DNA of 5,734 nucleotides from Solirubrobacterales bacterium 70-9 (GCA_001898095.1 MKSH01000163.1:1-5734); one strand, 5' to 3'. Positions 1 to 5,222 are shown, counted from the stretch's first letter. Numbers and translations: made by a program. The notes: generated by a model not told the origin, from the sequence alone.

Positions 1-6
1 GGACGG

Positions 7-681
7 CTAGACCTGGAAGTCCCGGACCGCGTCCAGCACGACTCGCCCGCCGACCTCGGCGCGGCCCTCGTCCAGGTAACGGGCGTCGAGGCGCGAGCCG
101 CGACCCTGCAGGATCTCGATGTCGCGCTCCAGCGCCGCGCAGAGGCAGATCGCGGCGGAGCCGGTCGCCTCGTCCTCGCCGATCCCGTCCTCGAGCGAGA
201 AGCAGCGCGAGCGCACCGTGCCCTCGGCATCGTCGACCCAGGCCCAGACGCAGGCCAGTTCCTCGCCCTCCGGCGGCTCGGTGGTCTCCTCGACCGCGAA
301 AGCGTCCTCGAGCTGGATCAGCTTCCACTCCGGGCCCCACTCGGGCCGGGCGGCGACGAAGGTGCGGCCGCCGTCGACGCGGACCGCGACCTCGCCGGCA
401 GGCGGGCGCAGGGTCGCCACCGGCGCCCGCTCTTTGCCGAGCAGCCAGGCGGTGCCGACGCTCGGGTGCCCGGCGAAGTCGAGCTCGAGGCCCGGGGTGA
501 AGATCCGCATCCGGCCGCTCTCGGGATCGTCGACGAAGACCGTCTCCGAGAAGCCGAGCTCGGCGGCGATCGCCTGCCGGCGCTCCTCGGGGACCTCGTG
601 ACCGTCGAGGAACACCCCGAGCGGGTTGCCGAACCCCCACTGGGCGTTGCAGAAGACGCGCAGAACGTGAAGCTCTGACAT
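7..681 (-). CDS. PhzF-family isomerase/epimerase-like protein
   Basis: 224-aa protein of the PhzF fold (two diaminopimelate-epimerase-like lobes), cytoplasmic by lack of any signal or membrane segment. Seen: the N-terminal 'VFCN' and 'GNPLGVFLDG' region (residues 9-27); 'ELGFSETVFV' (41-50), whose Glu46 matches the family's catalytic glutamate; 'DFAGHPSVGTAWLLG' (68-82), the family 'FAGHP' loop; and 'EDEATGSAA' (169-177), the second-lobe 'D-x-ATGSAA' loop. PhzF itself isomerises a phenazine precursor, but most family members have unknown substrates and no phenazine genes are visible here, so I assign only the family. At 224 aa it is shorter than the usual roughly 260-300 aa; the middle/second lobe looks compact, yet both signature loops remain. 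The ATG at 681 has a GGGGGAG ribosome-binding site about 8 nt upstream. It lies 15 nt after the glnA stop, so co-transcription and translational coupling with glnA are likely. Confidence 0.88.
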   Translation of the reverse strand: MSELHVLRVFCNAQWGFGNPLGVFLDGHEVPEERRQAIAAELGFSETVFVDDPESGRMRIFTPGLELDFAGHPSVGTAWLLGKERAPVATLRPPAGEVAVRVDGGRTFVAARPEWGPEWKLIQLEDAFAVEETTEPPEGEELACVWAWVDDAEGTVRSRCFSLEDGIGEDEATGSAAICLCAALERDIEILQGRGSRLDARYLDEGRAEVGGRVVLDAVRDFQV

Positions 682-696
682 CCCGCTACTCCCCCG

Positions 697-2049
697 TCAC
701 AGGATCGGCAGGAAGTTTTCGATCTCGTACGGGGTGACCTGGACCCGGTAGTCGTCCCATTCCTGCCGCTTGATCTCGACGAAGCGGCGGAAGGTGTGCT
801 CGCCCAGCGTGCGCAGGACCAGCTCCGAGTCGGCGGCGACCTCGATCGCCTCGCCGAGCGTCGCGGGCAGCTGTTCGATCCCCTGGTGCGAGAGCTCCTC
901 CTGCGAGAGGTGGTACAGGTTCTGCTCCATCGGCTCCGGCAGCTCGTAGCCCTTCTCCACCCCTTCGAGCCCCGCCTGCAGCATCCCGGCGAAGCAGAGG
1001 TAGGGGTTGGCGGCGGGGTCCGGGCAGCGCAGCTCGGCGCGGGTGGCCGACTCCTTGCCGGGGTGGTAGAGCGGCACCCGGATCAGCGCCGAGCGGTTGC
1101 GGCGCGACCAGGCGAGGTAGACCGGCGCCTCGAAGCCCGGCACCAGGCGCTTGTAGGAGTTGACCCACTGGGCGAAGAGCGGCGAGATCTCGCGCGCGTG
1201 CTTCAGCTGGCCGGCGATGAACGACTTCGCGATCGGTGAGAGGAAGTACGGGTCGTCGGCGTCGTAGAAGGCGTTCTTGCCATCTTTCGCGAGGCTCTGG
1301 TGCACGTGCATCCCGGAACCGTTCTCGCCGAAGAGCGGCTTCGGCATGAAGGTCGCGTGATACCCGTATTTCAGCGCGTACTCCTTGACCACGATCCGGT
1401 AGGTCATGCAGTCGTCGGCCATCTCGAGCGCGTTCTTGTAACGCATGTCGACCTCGTGCTGGGACGGCCCCACCTCGTGGTGGGTGTACTCGACGTGGAT
1501 GCCCAGTTTCTCCAGCGCGAGGACGGTCTCGCGGCGCAGGTCGGAGCCCGCGTCGAGGGTCGTCAGGTCGAAGTAGCCGCCCTCGTCGAGCACCTCCGGC
1601 ACGCCCGACTCCGGTTTCGAGGAGCGGAAGTAGAAGTACTCCAGCTCGGGGCCGATGTTGTACGCCTCGAAGCCCATCTCCTCCGCCCTTTTCAGCGCCC
1701 GCTGCATGATCCAGCGCGGATCGCCCTCGTAGGGACCGCCGCCGGGCACGCGGATGTCGCAGAACATGCGGGCGACCGCGTCCCGCTCCTCCGGGCGCCA
1801 GGGCAGCAGCGCGAAGGTGGTCGGGTCCGGGACCGCCAGCATGTCGGACTCCTCGATCGGGTTGAAGCCGGTGATCGAGGACCCGTCGAAGCCCATCCCG
1901 CCTTCGAAGGCGTCGTCGAGCTCGGAGGCGTTGACCGAGAAGCTCTTCAACTGCCCGAGGACGTCGGTGAACCAGAGCCGGACGAAGCGGACGTCGTGGT
2001 CCTTGACCAGCTGGATGACATCCTCAGCGGTCTGCGGTCGGTCTGCCAT
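697..2049 (-). CDS. glnA: type I glutamine synthetase (glutamate-ammonia ligase)
   Basis: 450-aa cytoplasmic enzyme joining glutamate, ammonia and ATP into glutamine; the family forms dodecamers. Seen in order: beta-grasp N-domain with 'GFDGSSITGF' (residues 53-62, the Asp-flap); metal-site 'GPELEYFYF' (133-141); 'HHEVGPSQHEVDMRY' (190-204); the ATP/signature loop 'KPLFGENGSGMHVH' (237-250); 'NSYKRLVPGFEAPVYLAW' (297-314), including the Glu flap; 'RNRSALIRVP' (317-326); and 'ELRCPDPAANPYLCFAGML' (339-357). Full length. The 450-aa size matches the shorter GSI-alpha-like group (Bacillus about 444 aa) rather than the GSI-beta group with its extra insertion. Residues 377-381 read NLYHL, so a tyrosine sits where beta enzymes are adenylylated, but the surrounding 'NLYDLPPEE' consensus is not kept. 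The Arg after the GF of the flap motif that mediates feedback in Bacillus is absent (NP at 63-64). The start is the ATG at 2049, with a perfect AAGGAGG 11 nt upstream (2061-2067). No convincing promoter or GlnR box was found on this strand. Confidence 0.97.
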   Translation of the reverse strand: MADRPQTAEDVIQLVKDHDVRFVRLWFTDVLGQLKSFSVNASELDDAFEGGMGFDGSSITGFNPIEESDMLAVPDPTTFALLPWRPEERDAVARMFCDIRVPGGGPYEGDPRWIMQRALKRAEEMGFEAYNIGPELEYFYFRSSKPESGVPEVLDEGGYFDLTTLDAGSDLRRETVLALEKLGIHVEYTHHEVGPSQHEVDMRYKNALEMADDCMTYRIVVKEYALKYGYHATFMPKPLFGENGSGMHVHQSLAKDGKNAFYDADDPYFLSPIAKSFIAGQLKHAREISPLFAQWVNSYKRLVPGFEAPVYLAWSRRNRSALIRVPLYHPGKESATRAELRCPDPAANPYLCFAGMLQAGLEGVEKGYELPEPMEQNLYHLSQEELSHQGIEQLPATLGEAIEVAADSELVLRTLGEHTFRRFVEIKRQEWDDYRVQVTPYEIENFLPIL

Positions 2050-2218
2050 TGGTTGCGCTGCCTCCTTGGCTCTGGGCGTGGTGAGCGGGCAACGATAGGC
2101 GAACCGCGCGGCGGCGGCGCGGACGGATGATCCGGCGCGGCGCGCGTCGTCGGCGGACGGCTGTTGCAGATTTGAGCCAAAGCATGAACCGCCGATGTGC
2201 AGAGCGCCGTAAATCGGG

Positions 2219-2244
2219 TAGTCGGTTGCCGTAGTCCGTTGCCG
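2219..2244. repeat. 13-bp tandem direct repeat
   Basis: TAGTCGGTTGCCG (2219-2231) is followed immediately by TAGTCCGTTGCCG (2232-2244), 12 of 13 bases identical. It lies just upstream of the rightward promoter's -35 box. It could be an activator site or a simple duplication; function unknown. Confidence 0.7.
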
Positions 2245-2262
2245 TTTCAGCTGGCTTGAAAC
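2244..2262. repeat. inverted repeat GTTTCA-N7-TGAAAC over the -35 box
   Basis: Perfect 6-bp arms at 2244-2249 and 2257-2262 with a 7-nt spacer. The right arm overlaps the TTGAAA -35 element of the rightward promoter, so a protein bound here would touch RNA polymerase's site. Six-bp arms can occur by chance, so confidence as an operator is low. Confidence 0.4.
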
Positions 2263-2284
2263 CGGTCACAAATGTCGGTATAAC
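2256..2284 (+). promoter_or_regulatory. sigma-A/sigma-70-type promoter for the AhpD-like gene
   Basis: TTGAAA (-35, 2256-2261) and TATAAC (-10, 2279-2284) are separated by exactly 17 bp; each matches 5 of 6 consensus positions. Transcription should start near 2290-2292, giving a leader of about 95 nt before the TTG start at 2386. It is the best promoter match in the window. The start site lies inside a palindrome, which suggests repression. Confidence 0.72.
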
Positions 2285-2299
2285 TTACGACACGTAAGT
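2283..2299. promoter_or_regulatory. 17-bp palindromic operator candidate
   Basis: ACTTACG-ACA-CGTAAGT is a perfect inverted repeat with 7-bp arms and a 3-bp centre. It begins within the -10 box of the rightward promoter and spans the expected start site. Size and symmetry suit a dimeric helix-turn-helix repressor, for example of the TetR type, but no regulator gene is in the window, so the regulator's identity is unknown. Confidence 0.6.
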
Positions 2300-2311
2300 A
2301 AGAGGCTCAAA

Positions 2312-2349
2312 GTAAAGTAAAGGCCACGTAAAGGCTCTGTAAAGCGACA
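2312..2349. repeat. three tandem 11-bp direct repeats (GTAAAG core)
   Basis: GTAAAGGCCAC (2317-2327), GTAAAGGCTCT (2328-2338) and GTAAAGCGACA (2339-2349) run head to tail with an 11-bp period. A further overlapping GTAAAG sits at 2312-2317. An 11-bp period places each copy on the same DNA face, the architecture of Pho boxes and GlnR sites bound by OmpR-type winged-helix regulators. The sequence does not match the published GTTCAYC Pho or GTnAC GlnR consensus. It lies downstream of the predicted rightward start site, so it could act as a roadblock there or as a distal site for glnA. Confidence 0.6.
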
Positions 2350-2385
2350 TCCCCGCCAATCCACGAGCCAGAGACGAGAAGCAAG

Positions 2386-2952
2386 TTGACGGTAAAAACG
2401 GCAGTAAGCAGATTCCAGATCCATGATGAGCTGACGGCGCCCGACGAGAGCGCCCCGCTGATCAAGTCCATCCAGGCGGCCGGTGGGGCGGTCACCAAGT
2501 TCGTCGGCGTCCTCGCCGGCTCCCCCGCCGTCCTCCGGGCCTATACCCGCATGCGCTCCGAGCTGCGCGGCGGCGTGCTCCCTCAGGCGACCCGCGAGCG
2601 GATCGCCCTGGCCGTCGCCGAGCACCGTGAGGACAGCTACAGCATCGCCCAGCACGCCAAGTCGGCGCGCCGCGCCGGGCTCGGCCTCGACGAGGTCTCC
2701 CGCGCCCGCTCCTTCACCTCCGCCGACCCGAAGGAGGCGGCCCTCCTGCTCTATCTGAAGGAGGCGCTCGACGCCGAAGGTCCTCCGCCCCTCCACCTCC
2801 ACGAGGAGGCGCGTGAGATCGGCTGGACCGACGAGGAGATCCTCGAGGCGGTCGGCCACCTGGCGCTCAACGAGTTCCAGAGCCTGATCGCGAGCGCGGC
2901 GGCGCTTCCGCAGGAACAGGCGACGCCACGGGTCCTCCCTGCGGCCGCCTAA
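2386..2952 (+). CDS. AhpD/carboxymuconolactone decarboxylase-like protein lacking redox cysteines
   Basis: 188-aa, all-helical AhpD-like protein, cytoplasmic. The family pattern is clear: N-terminal 'FQIHDELTAPDESAPL' (10-25); 'LPQATRERIALAVAEH' (65-80), which leads into the active-site helix; and 'EEILEAVGHLALNEF' (150-164). In active AhpD-like peroxidases the sequence after 'AVAEH' carries C-x-x-C followed by a histidine. Here residues 81-90 read REDSYSIAQH: Asp83 and Ser86 replace the two cysteines, while Glu79 and His90 are kept. It is therefore unlikely to be a thiol peroxidase. There is no sign of frameshift or decay, so it may be a repurposed scaffold or use another chemistry. The start is TTG at 2386, the only plausible initiator between the upstream in-frame stop (2329) and the conserved domain; the ribosome-binding site is weak. 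It is divergent from glnA and has its own promoter and operator candidate. Confidence 0.85.
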   Translation: MTVKTAVSRFQIHDELTAPDESAPLIKSIQAAGGAVTKFVGVLAGSPAVLRAYTRMRSELRGGVLPQATRERIALAVAEHREDSYSIAQHAKSARRAGLGLDEVSRARSFTSADPKEAALLLYLKEALDAEGPPPLHLHEEAREIGWTDEEILEAVGHLALNEFQSLIASAAALPQEQATPRVLPAAA

Positions 2953-2976
2953 AAGCTGAATCCACCAGGAATCGAC

Positions 2977-3004
2977 GAGGCCCGGCGCGAGAGCGTCGGG
3001 CCTC
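2977..3004 (+). terminator. GC-rich terminator hairpin after the AhpD-like gene
   Basis: A 12-bp stem (2977-2988 with 2993-3004, one G-T wobble) is closed by a GAGA tetraloop, 24 nt after the stop codon. Only a weak T content follows (TGTCGTT), as is common for terminators in high-GC actinobacteria. Confidence 0.75.
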
Positions 3005-3019
3005 TGTCGTTCAGGCGGT

Positions 3020-3062
3020 GAGTTCGCAGTCAGCCACGATATGCGTGGCTGACTGCGAACTC
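3020..3062. terminator. 19-bp perfect hairpin between convergent genes
   Basis: Arms 3020-3038 and 3044-3062 are perfectly complementary, with a 5-nt ATATG loop. The structure lies 8 nt beyond the stop of the leftward secreted-protein gene and follows the terminator of the rightward gene. It could stop transcription from both sides, although neither side has a T-tract and the arms are less GC-rich than a typical terminator here. Alternatively it is a member of a dispersed palindromic repeat. Confidence 0.6.
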
Positions 3063-3070
3063 GCTTCGCG

Positions 3071-3793
3071 TCAGTCTTCCTCGACCAGCGTCGCCGTGTA
3101 CAGCAGGCGCGCCGTGGAGTATTTGCAGCCATAGGTGGCGCGTTTGCCGACTTCTTCCTGCGGCTGTCCTTGGCGGATGTCGGTCGAGTTGGTGCAGGTG
3201 CCCGGCTCGCGGCTCGCCCGCCAGACGTTGTTGGCGCTCAGTTCCTGGGAGAAGATCGGCGCCCAGGTCAGCACCGTGATGCCGATGATGTCGCCCTTTT
3301 CGACCTTCAGCGAGGAGCCGAACTTGACCGTCTGGCCGAGGTAGGGCGTCAGCACCTTGACCGCGCCCTGGCGGCGCAGGTTGTAGCGCGGCGGGTTGGT
3401 GCCGGGGACGCGGCGGAGGATCGCCAACCGAGCCTCCGGGGGCGTGCCGAAGAATCCGTTGAAGAAGCTGCGCTGGCTGTTGGTCGGCTGGGCGAGAGTC
3501 AGCGTCCAGGACTTGATCGTGCCGTTGGTCTGCACCAGGAAGGGGTTCTGCGCCTGGCCGTTGGAGACCTGGAAGCCGGTCACGCTGCCGACCGCCTGAC
3601 AGGGCAGGTCCGGGCAGGACGGGTCGGGCGTGCTGGAGGTGCCGCCGAGGGTCACGGTCGTCTTTTCGACCTGGCCGGCGGTGGCTACCGCCGCGAGCGA
3701 GATCGCGGCGACGAGGGCCCCGGCGAGGACGAGGGCGACCCGACGTCCCCGCCGCACGGGCGCGGTAAAAGCACGGTCGGAAGTCCTCGGCAT
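3071..3793 (-). CDS. secreted protein of unknown function
   Basis: 240 aa. Seen: a basic N-region (VRRGRR, 13-18), a hydrophobic core (about 19-37) and an A-T-A site (37-39), so a Sec signal peptide with a mature protein from about residue 40 is likely. The mature part is rich in beta-type sequence with T/S/N/G (for example 86-102 and 143-178) and looks like a compact beta-sandwich. Four cysteines (60, 65, 200, 223) could form two disulfides after export. I do not recognise the family and see no catalytic motif. The ATG at 3793 has a good AGGAG 8 nt upstream (3802-3806). A TAAAGT at 3837-3832 on this strand could be a -10 box, but no matching -35 was found. It lies 104 bp downstream of the RlpA-like gene without a clear terminator between them, so read-through, and hence indirect riboswitch control, is possible. 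Confidence 0.85.
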   Translation of the reverse strand: MPRTSDRAFTAPVRRGRRVALVLAGALVAAISLAAVATAGQVEKTTVTLGGTSSTPDPSCPDLPCQAVGSVTGFQVSNGQAQNPFLVQTNGTIKSWTLTLAQPTNSQRSFFNGFFGTPPEARLAILRRVPGTNPPRYNLRRQGAVKVLTPYLGQTVKFGSSLKVEKGDIIGITVLTWAPIFSQELSANNVWRASREPGTCTNSTDIRQGQPQEEVGKRATYGCKYSTARLLYTATLVEED

Positions 3794-3897
3794 GGGTACA
3801 GCTCCTCTCTCGAAACGGCTACTGAGCAGGGAACTTTAACCGCCGGGAGCGGAGAAAGATGCGGTGCCGAGGCCGTTCGGGGGGCTGCGAGGAGGGG

Positions 3898-4455
3898 CTA
3901 GAGGCCCTTGGAGGCGTATTCGATCGCGACCGCGTAGCGGATCCGACCGATACCTTCGAATTCCAGCGCTTCGGCGGCGGCGGAGGTGAGGTCCCAGGCG
4001 CGGCCTTTGACATAGGGACCGCGGTCGATGACCGGGGCGACGATCGAGCGGCCGTGCCAGACGAACTTGACCGGGGTGCCGCAGGGGAGCGTCTTGTTGG
4101 CGACGCCGATCGTGCTTGGGCGGAGGACCTGCCCGCAGGCGGTCGAGCGCCCCCACATGCTGGTCCCGCCGTACCAGCTGGCGCCGGCGAAGCGGTAAGG
4201 AGGGAAGGTGAGCTCGGCTTCGTTGTAGGTCGCGGCCGTGGGCGTCGTCGATTCGGTCGGTTCTTCGACCGGGACCGGAGCGGCGCTGGAGGCACCGCCG
4301 GTGGCGGCCTGGGCGCCCGGCGCGACGGCGAGGGCGAGGACGGCAAGGGCGCTTGCGAGCACGACGGCGCGCAGCAGGTTGGCCGTCCGGCCGGGGCCGG
4401 AGAATGCCGTGAAGAAGTTGATTGTCCGCGCGTGGCGGTTGGGGCTGTCGTTCAT
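3898..4455 (-). CDS. exported RlpA-like double-psi beta-barrel protein
   Basis: 185 aa from the chosen ATG. Seen: an N-region, a hydrophobic segment (27-46) and 'PGAQA' (46-50), giving a signal peptide about 50 aa long; a low-complexity Pro/Thr/Glu/Ala linker (51-77); then an RlpA-like domain (about 90-180) with 'GASWYG' (91-96), 'CGTPVKF' (125-131), 'VIDRGPYVKGRAWDLTSAAA' (142-161) and 'IRYAVAIEY' (172-180). The D-R-G-P-Y motif with Asp144 matches the conserved RlpA active-site region. RlpA proteins bind or cleave peptidoglycan glycan strands, so a wall-remodelling role is expected; lytic activity here is inferred. Cys107 and Cys125 may form a disulfide. A longer reading frame to 4542 exists, but it runs through the riboswitch, so the ATG at 4455 is preferred. 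The only purine-rich ribosome-site candidate, GAAAGAG, sits just 1 nt from this ATG, which is unusual. Confidence 0.88.
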   Translation of the reverse strand: MNDSPNRHARTINFFTAFSGPGRTANLLRAVVLASALAVLALAVAPGAQAATGGASSAAPVPVEEPTESTTPTAATYNEAELTFPPYRFAGASWYGGTSMWGRSTACGQVLRPSTIGVANKTLPCGTPVKFVWHGRSIVAPVIDRGPYVKGRAWDLTSAAAEALEFEGIGRIRYAVAIEYASKGL

Positions 4456-4463
4456 GCTCTTTC
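4456..4463 (-). promoter_or_regulatory. ribosome-site region complementary to a riboswitch loop
   Basis: On the minus strand GAAAGAGC directly abuts the RlpA-like ATG. It is an exact 8-nt complement of GCTCTTTC at 4506-4499, which lies in the 10-nt apical loop (4507-4498) of a GCGC-stem hairpin inside the riboswitch. Pairing would hide the ribosome-binding region. The base complementarity is seen; the switching role is inferred. Confidence 0.5.
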
Positions 4464-4466
4464 GAG

Positions 4467-4615
4467 GCGCTTGCGGGGTTAGCTGACGGGCTCGCGCTGA
4501 AAGAGCTGCGCTACACCGGCCGACGCCGGCGACTCGCCCCAACTAATTGGGTCCCCCGCTCTTCGCGATATGTAGGCGAAGATTCAGCGGAAGTTGGCGG
4601 CAGATTAGCAAACGC
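4467..4615 (-). ncRNA. c-di-AMP riboswitch (ydaO/yuaA class)
   Basis: Minus-strand leader of the RlpA-like gene. Seen: P1 formed by GCGTTTGC (4615-4608) and GCAAGCGC (4474-4467), 8 bp with one wobble; a nested stem CCGCT/AGCGG enclosing TCTTCGC/GCGAAGA; then the class hallmark GGGGGACCCA (4557-4548) with a short hairpin to TGGGGCGAGTC (consensus TGGGGTGAATC, so slightly diverged); a GCGC-stem hairpin; and the strongly conserved CCCGTCAGCTAACCCCG (4490-4474) closing into P1. This matches the class that senses cyclic di-AMP and, in actinobacteria, commonly precedes cell-wall enzymes such as Rpf, NlpC/P60 and RlpA-like proteins, usually turning expression off. P1 ends only 11 nt before the ATG and no terminator lies between, so control is probably translational here. 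Confidence 0.9.
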
Positions 4616-4625
4616 TAAGACAGAA

Positions 4626-4679
4626 AAATTGCGCCAGGGCCGGCCGCCGCCGTCGAGACTCCCGCAAAGAGCGCAATTT
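4626..4679 (-). terminator. hairpin with T-tract upstream of the riboswitch
   Basis: On the minus strand AAATTGCGC (4679-4671) and GCGCAATTT (4634-4626) form a 9-bp stem with a 36-nt loop, and the right arm runs into a T-tract (five Ts to 4624). It resembles an intrinsic terminator that would end incoming transcription just before the riboswitch. The long loop makes this uncertain, and the riboswitch promoter would then have to overlap it. Confidence 0.4.
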
Positions 4680-4736
4680 CCCATCGACTCCCCGCGCCAG
4701 GAGCCAAATTCCTGCACGCCGACGTGCGCCGCCTGA

Positions 4737-4796
4737 CTCCTGCATTGATGGCCGAAAACTCAAGATCCGCTTGAGTTTCGGCCATCGACGCAGGAG
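4737..4796. repeat. long imperfect hairpin (about 27 bp)
   Basis: The core arms 4747-4764 and 4770-4786 are complementary apart from one extra A in the run at 4755-4758, with the 5-nt loop ATCCG. Pairing continues outward through one T-G wobble, one A-C mismatch and CTCCTGC/GCAGGAG, to 4737 and 4796. It lies on the rlpA-like side of the rnpB terminator. Its core GATGGCCGAAAA recurs, with one added G, in the hairpin at 5492-5540. Confidence 0.8.
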
Positions 4797-4821
4797 GACA
4801 GGCGAAGCGACCGCGGATATA

Positions 4822-4849
4822 GGAAAGCCCCGCCGAGGCGGGGCTTTCC
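4822..4849 (-). terminator. rnpB: rnpB transcription terminator
   Basis: A perfect 12-bp GC-rich stem (4822-4833 with 4838-4849) and 4-nt loop begin 4 nt beyond the RNase P RNA 3' end. On the minus strand the 3' arm ends GGGGCTTTCC followed by TAT. Position and strength make it the rnpB terminator. Confidence 0.88.
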
Positions 4850-4852
4850 GAC

Positions 4853-5217
4853 AGCGAGCCTGTAAGCCGGATCCTGTCGCGAGCGGACATCTATCTCGCC
4901 GGGCCGAAACCCTGGCGGGGCGCCGAAGCGCACCTGCGACCTACCTGGACCTCGCCGAGCCGGGTCGACGGTCCTGCTTGGCCTTGCACCGGGCGGGGTT
5001 TGCCTGGCCGTCGTGTCACCACGACGCCGGTGCGCTCTTACCGCACCTTTTCACCTTTGCCTGTACGCGGCTCACGTGTGGCCGCGCCATCGGCCGTATG
5101 TTTCTGTGGCACTTTCCCGCGGCTTTCGCCGGGTGGGCGTTACCCACCGCCCTGCCCTGTGGTGTCCGGACTTTCCTCGAAGGGTTGTCTCTCCCCCCGC
5201 GTCCGCTTGGCTCGCCC
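4853..5217 (-). ncRNA. rnpB: RNase P RNA, bacterial type A
   Basis: About 365-nt catalytic RNA that, with the RnpA protein, removes 5' leaders from pre-tRNAs. Seen on the minus strand: helix P1 from GCGAGCC (5215-5209) and GGCTCGC (4860-4854); the universal GAGGAAAGTCCGGAC (5178-5164); ACCACAGGGCAG directly after it; GAAAAGGTGCGGTAAGAGC with GCACCGG near 5050-5030; AGATAGATGTCCG close to the 3' side; and the closing element ACAGGATCCGGCTTACAG (4877-4860) that forms P4 with the 5' element. All conserved regions are present in order, so the gene looks intact. Ends are set by P1, by a promoter spaced correctly upstream and by the terminator downstream, and are good to a few bases. Confidence 0.97.
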
Positions 5218-5222
5218 TCGAG

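Larger units (their letters stand above)
2050..2385. other. divergent intergenic region glnA / AhpD-like gene
   Basis: 336 bp without a credible protein gene. The glnA-proximal part (2068-2200) is very GC-rich and shows only the glnA ribosome-binding site. The distal part (about 2215-2350) is much more AT-rich and dense in repeats and palindromes: a 13-bp tandem repeat, an inverted repeat over a -35 box, a 17-bp palindrome over a start site, and three 11-bp direct repeats (each listed separately). The sharp change of composition marks this as the control region. The glnA promoter must lie here too, but I could not place it with confidence. Confidence 0.75.

Noticed and set aside
1300..2130. 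276-aa open frame on the plus strand opposite glnA
   Set aside because: Antisense shadow of a clear glutamine synthetase in GC-rich sequence; composition is Arg/Val/Leu/His-rich without any family motif.
2256..2300. GlnR box for glnA (GTCAC and GAAAC near 2258-2269)
   Set aside because: The half-sites are 2 nt apart instead of the 6-nt spacing of the GlnR consensus; no properly spaced pair on either strand.
2312..2345. Minus-strand glnA promoter TTTACA-N18-TACTTT inside the 11-bp repeats
   Set aside because: The hexamers arise from the repeat itself and would give a leader of roughly 260 nt; evidence too weak to call.
2266..3132. 288-aa open frame on the minus strand across the divergent region and AhpD-like gene
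   Set aside because: Runs through the promoter and operator region, antisense to a recognisable gene and through two hairpins; low-complexity content.
3170..3901. 243-aa plus-strand frame opposite the secreted protein
   Set aside because: Shadow of a gene with a signal peptide and good ribosome-binding site.
3859..4482. 207-aa plus-strand frame opposite the RlpA-like gene
   Set aside because: Antisense to a domain-bearing gene and to the riboswitch; Gly/Arg-rich.
4456..4542. N-terminal extension of the RlpA-like protein to 4542
   Set aside because: Would translate the conserved riboswitch core; the ATG at 4455 gives a proper signal peptide.
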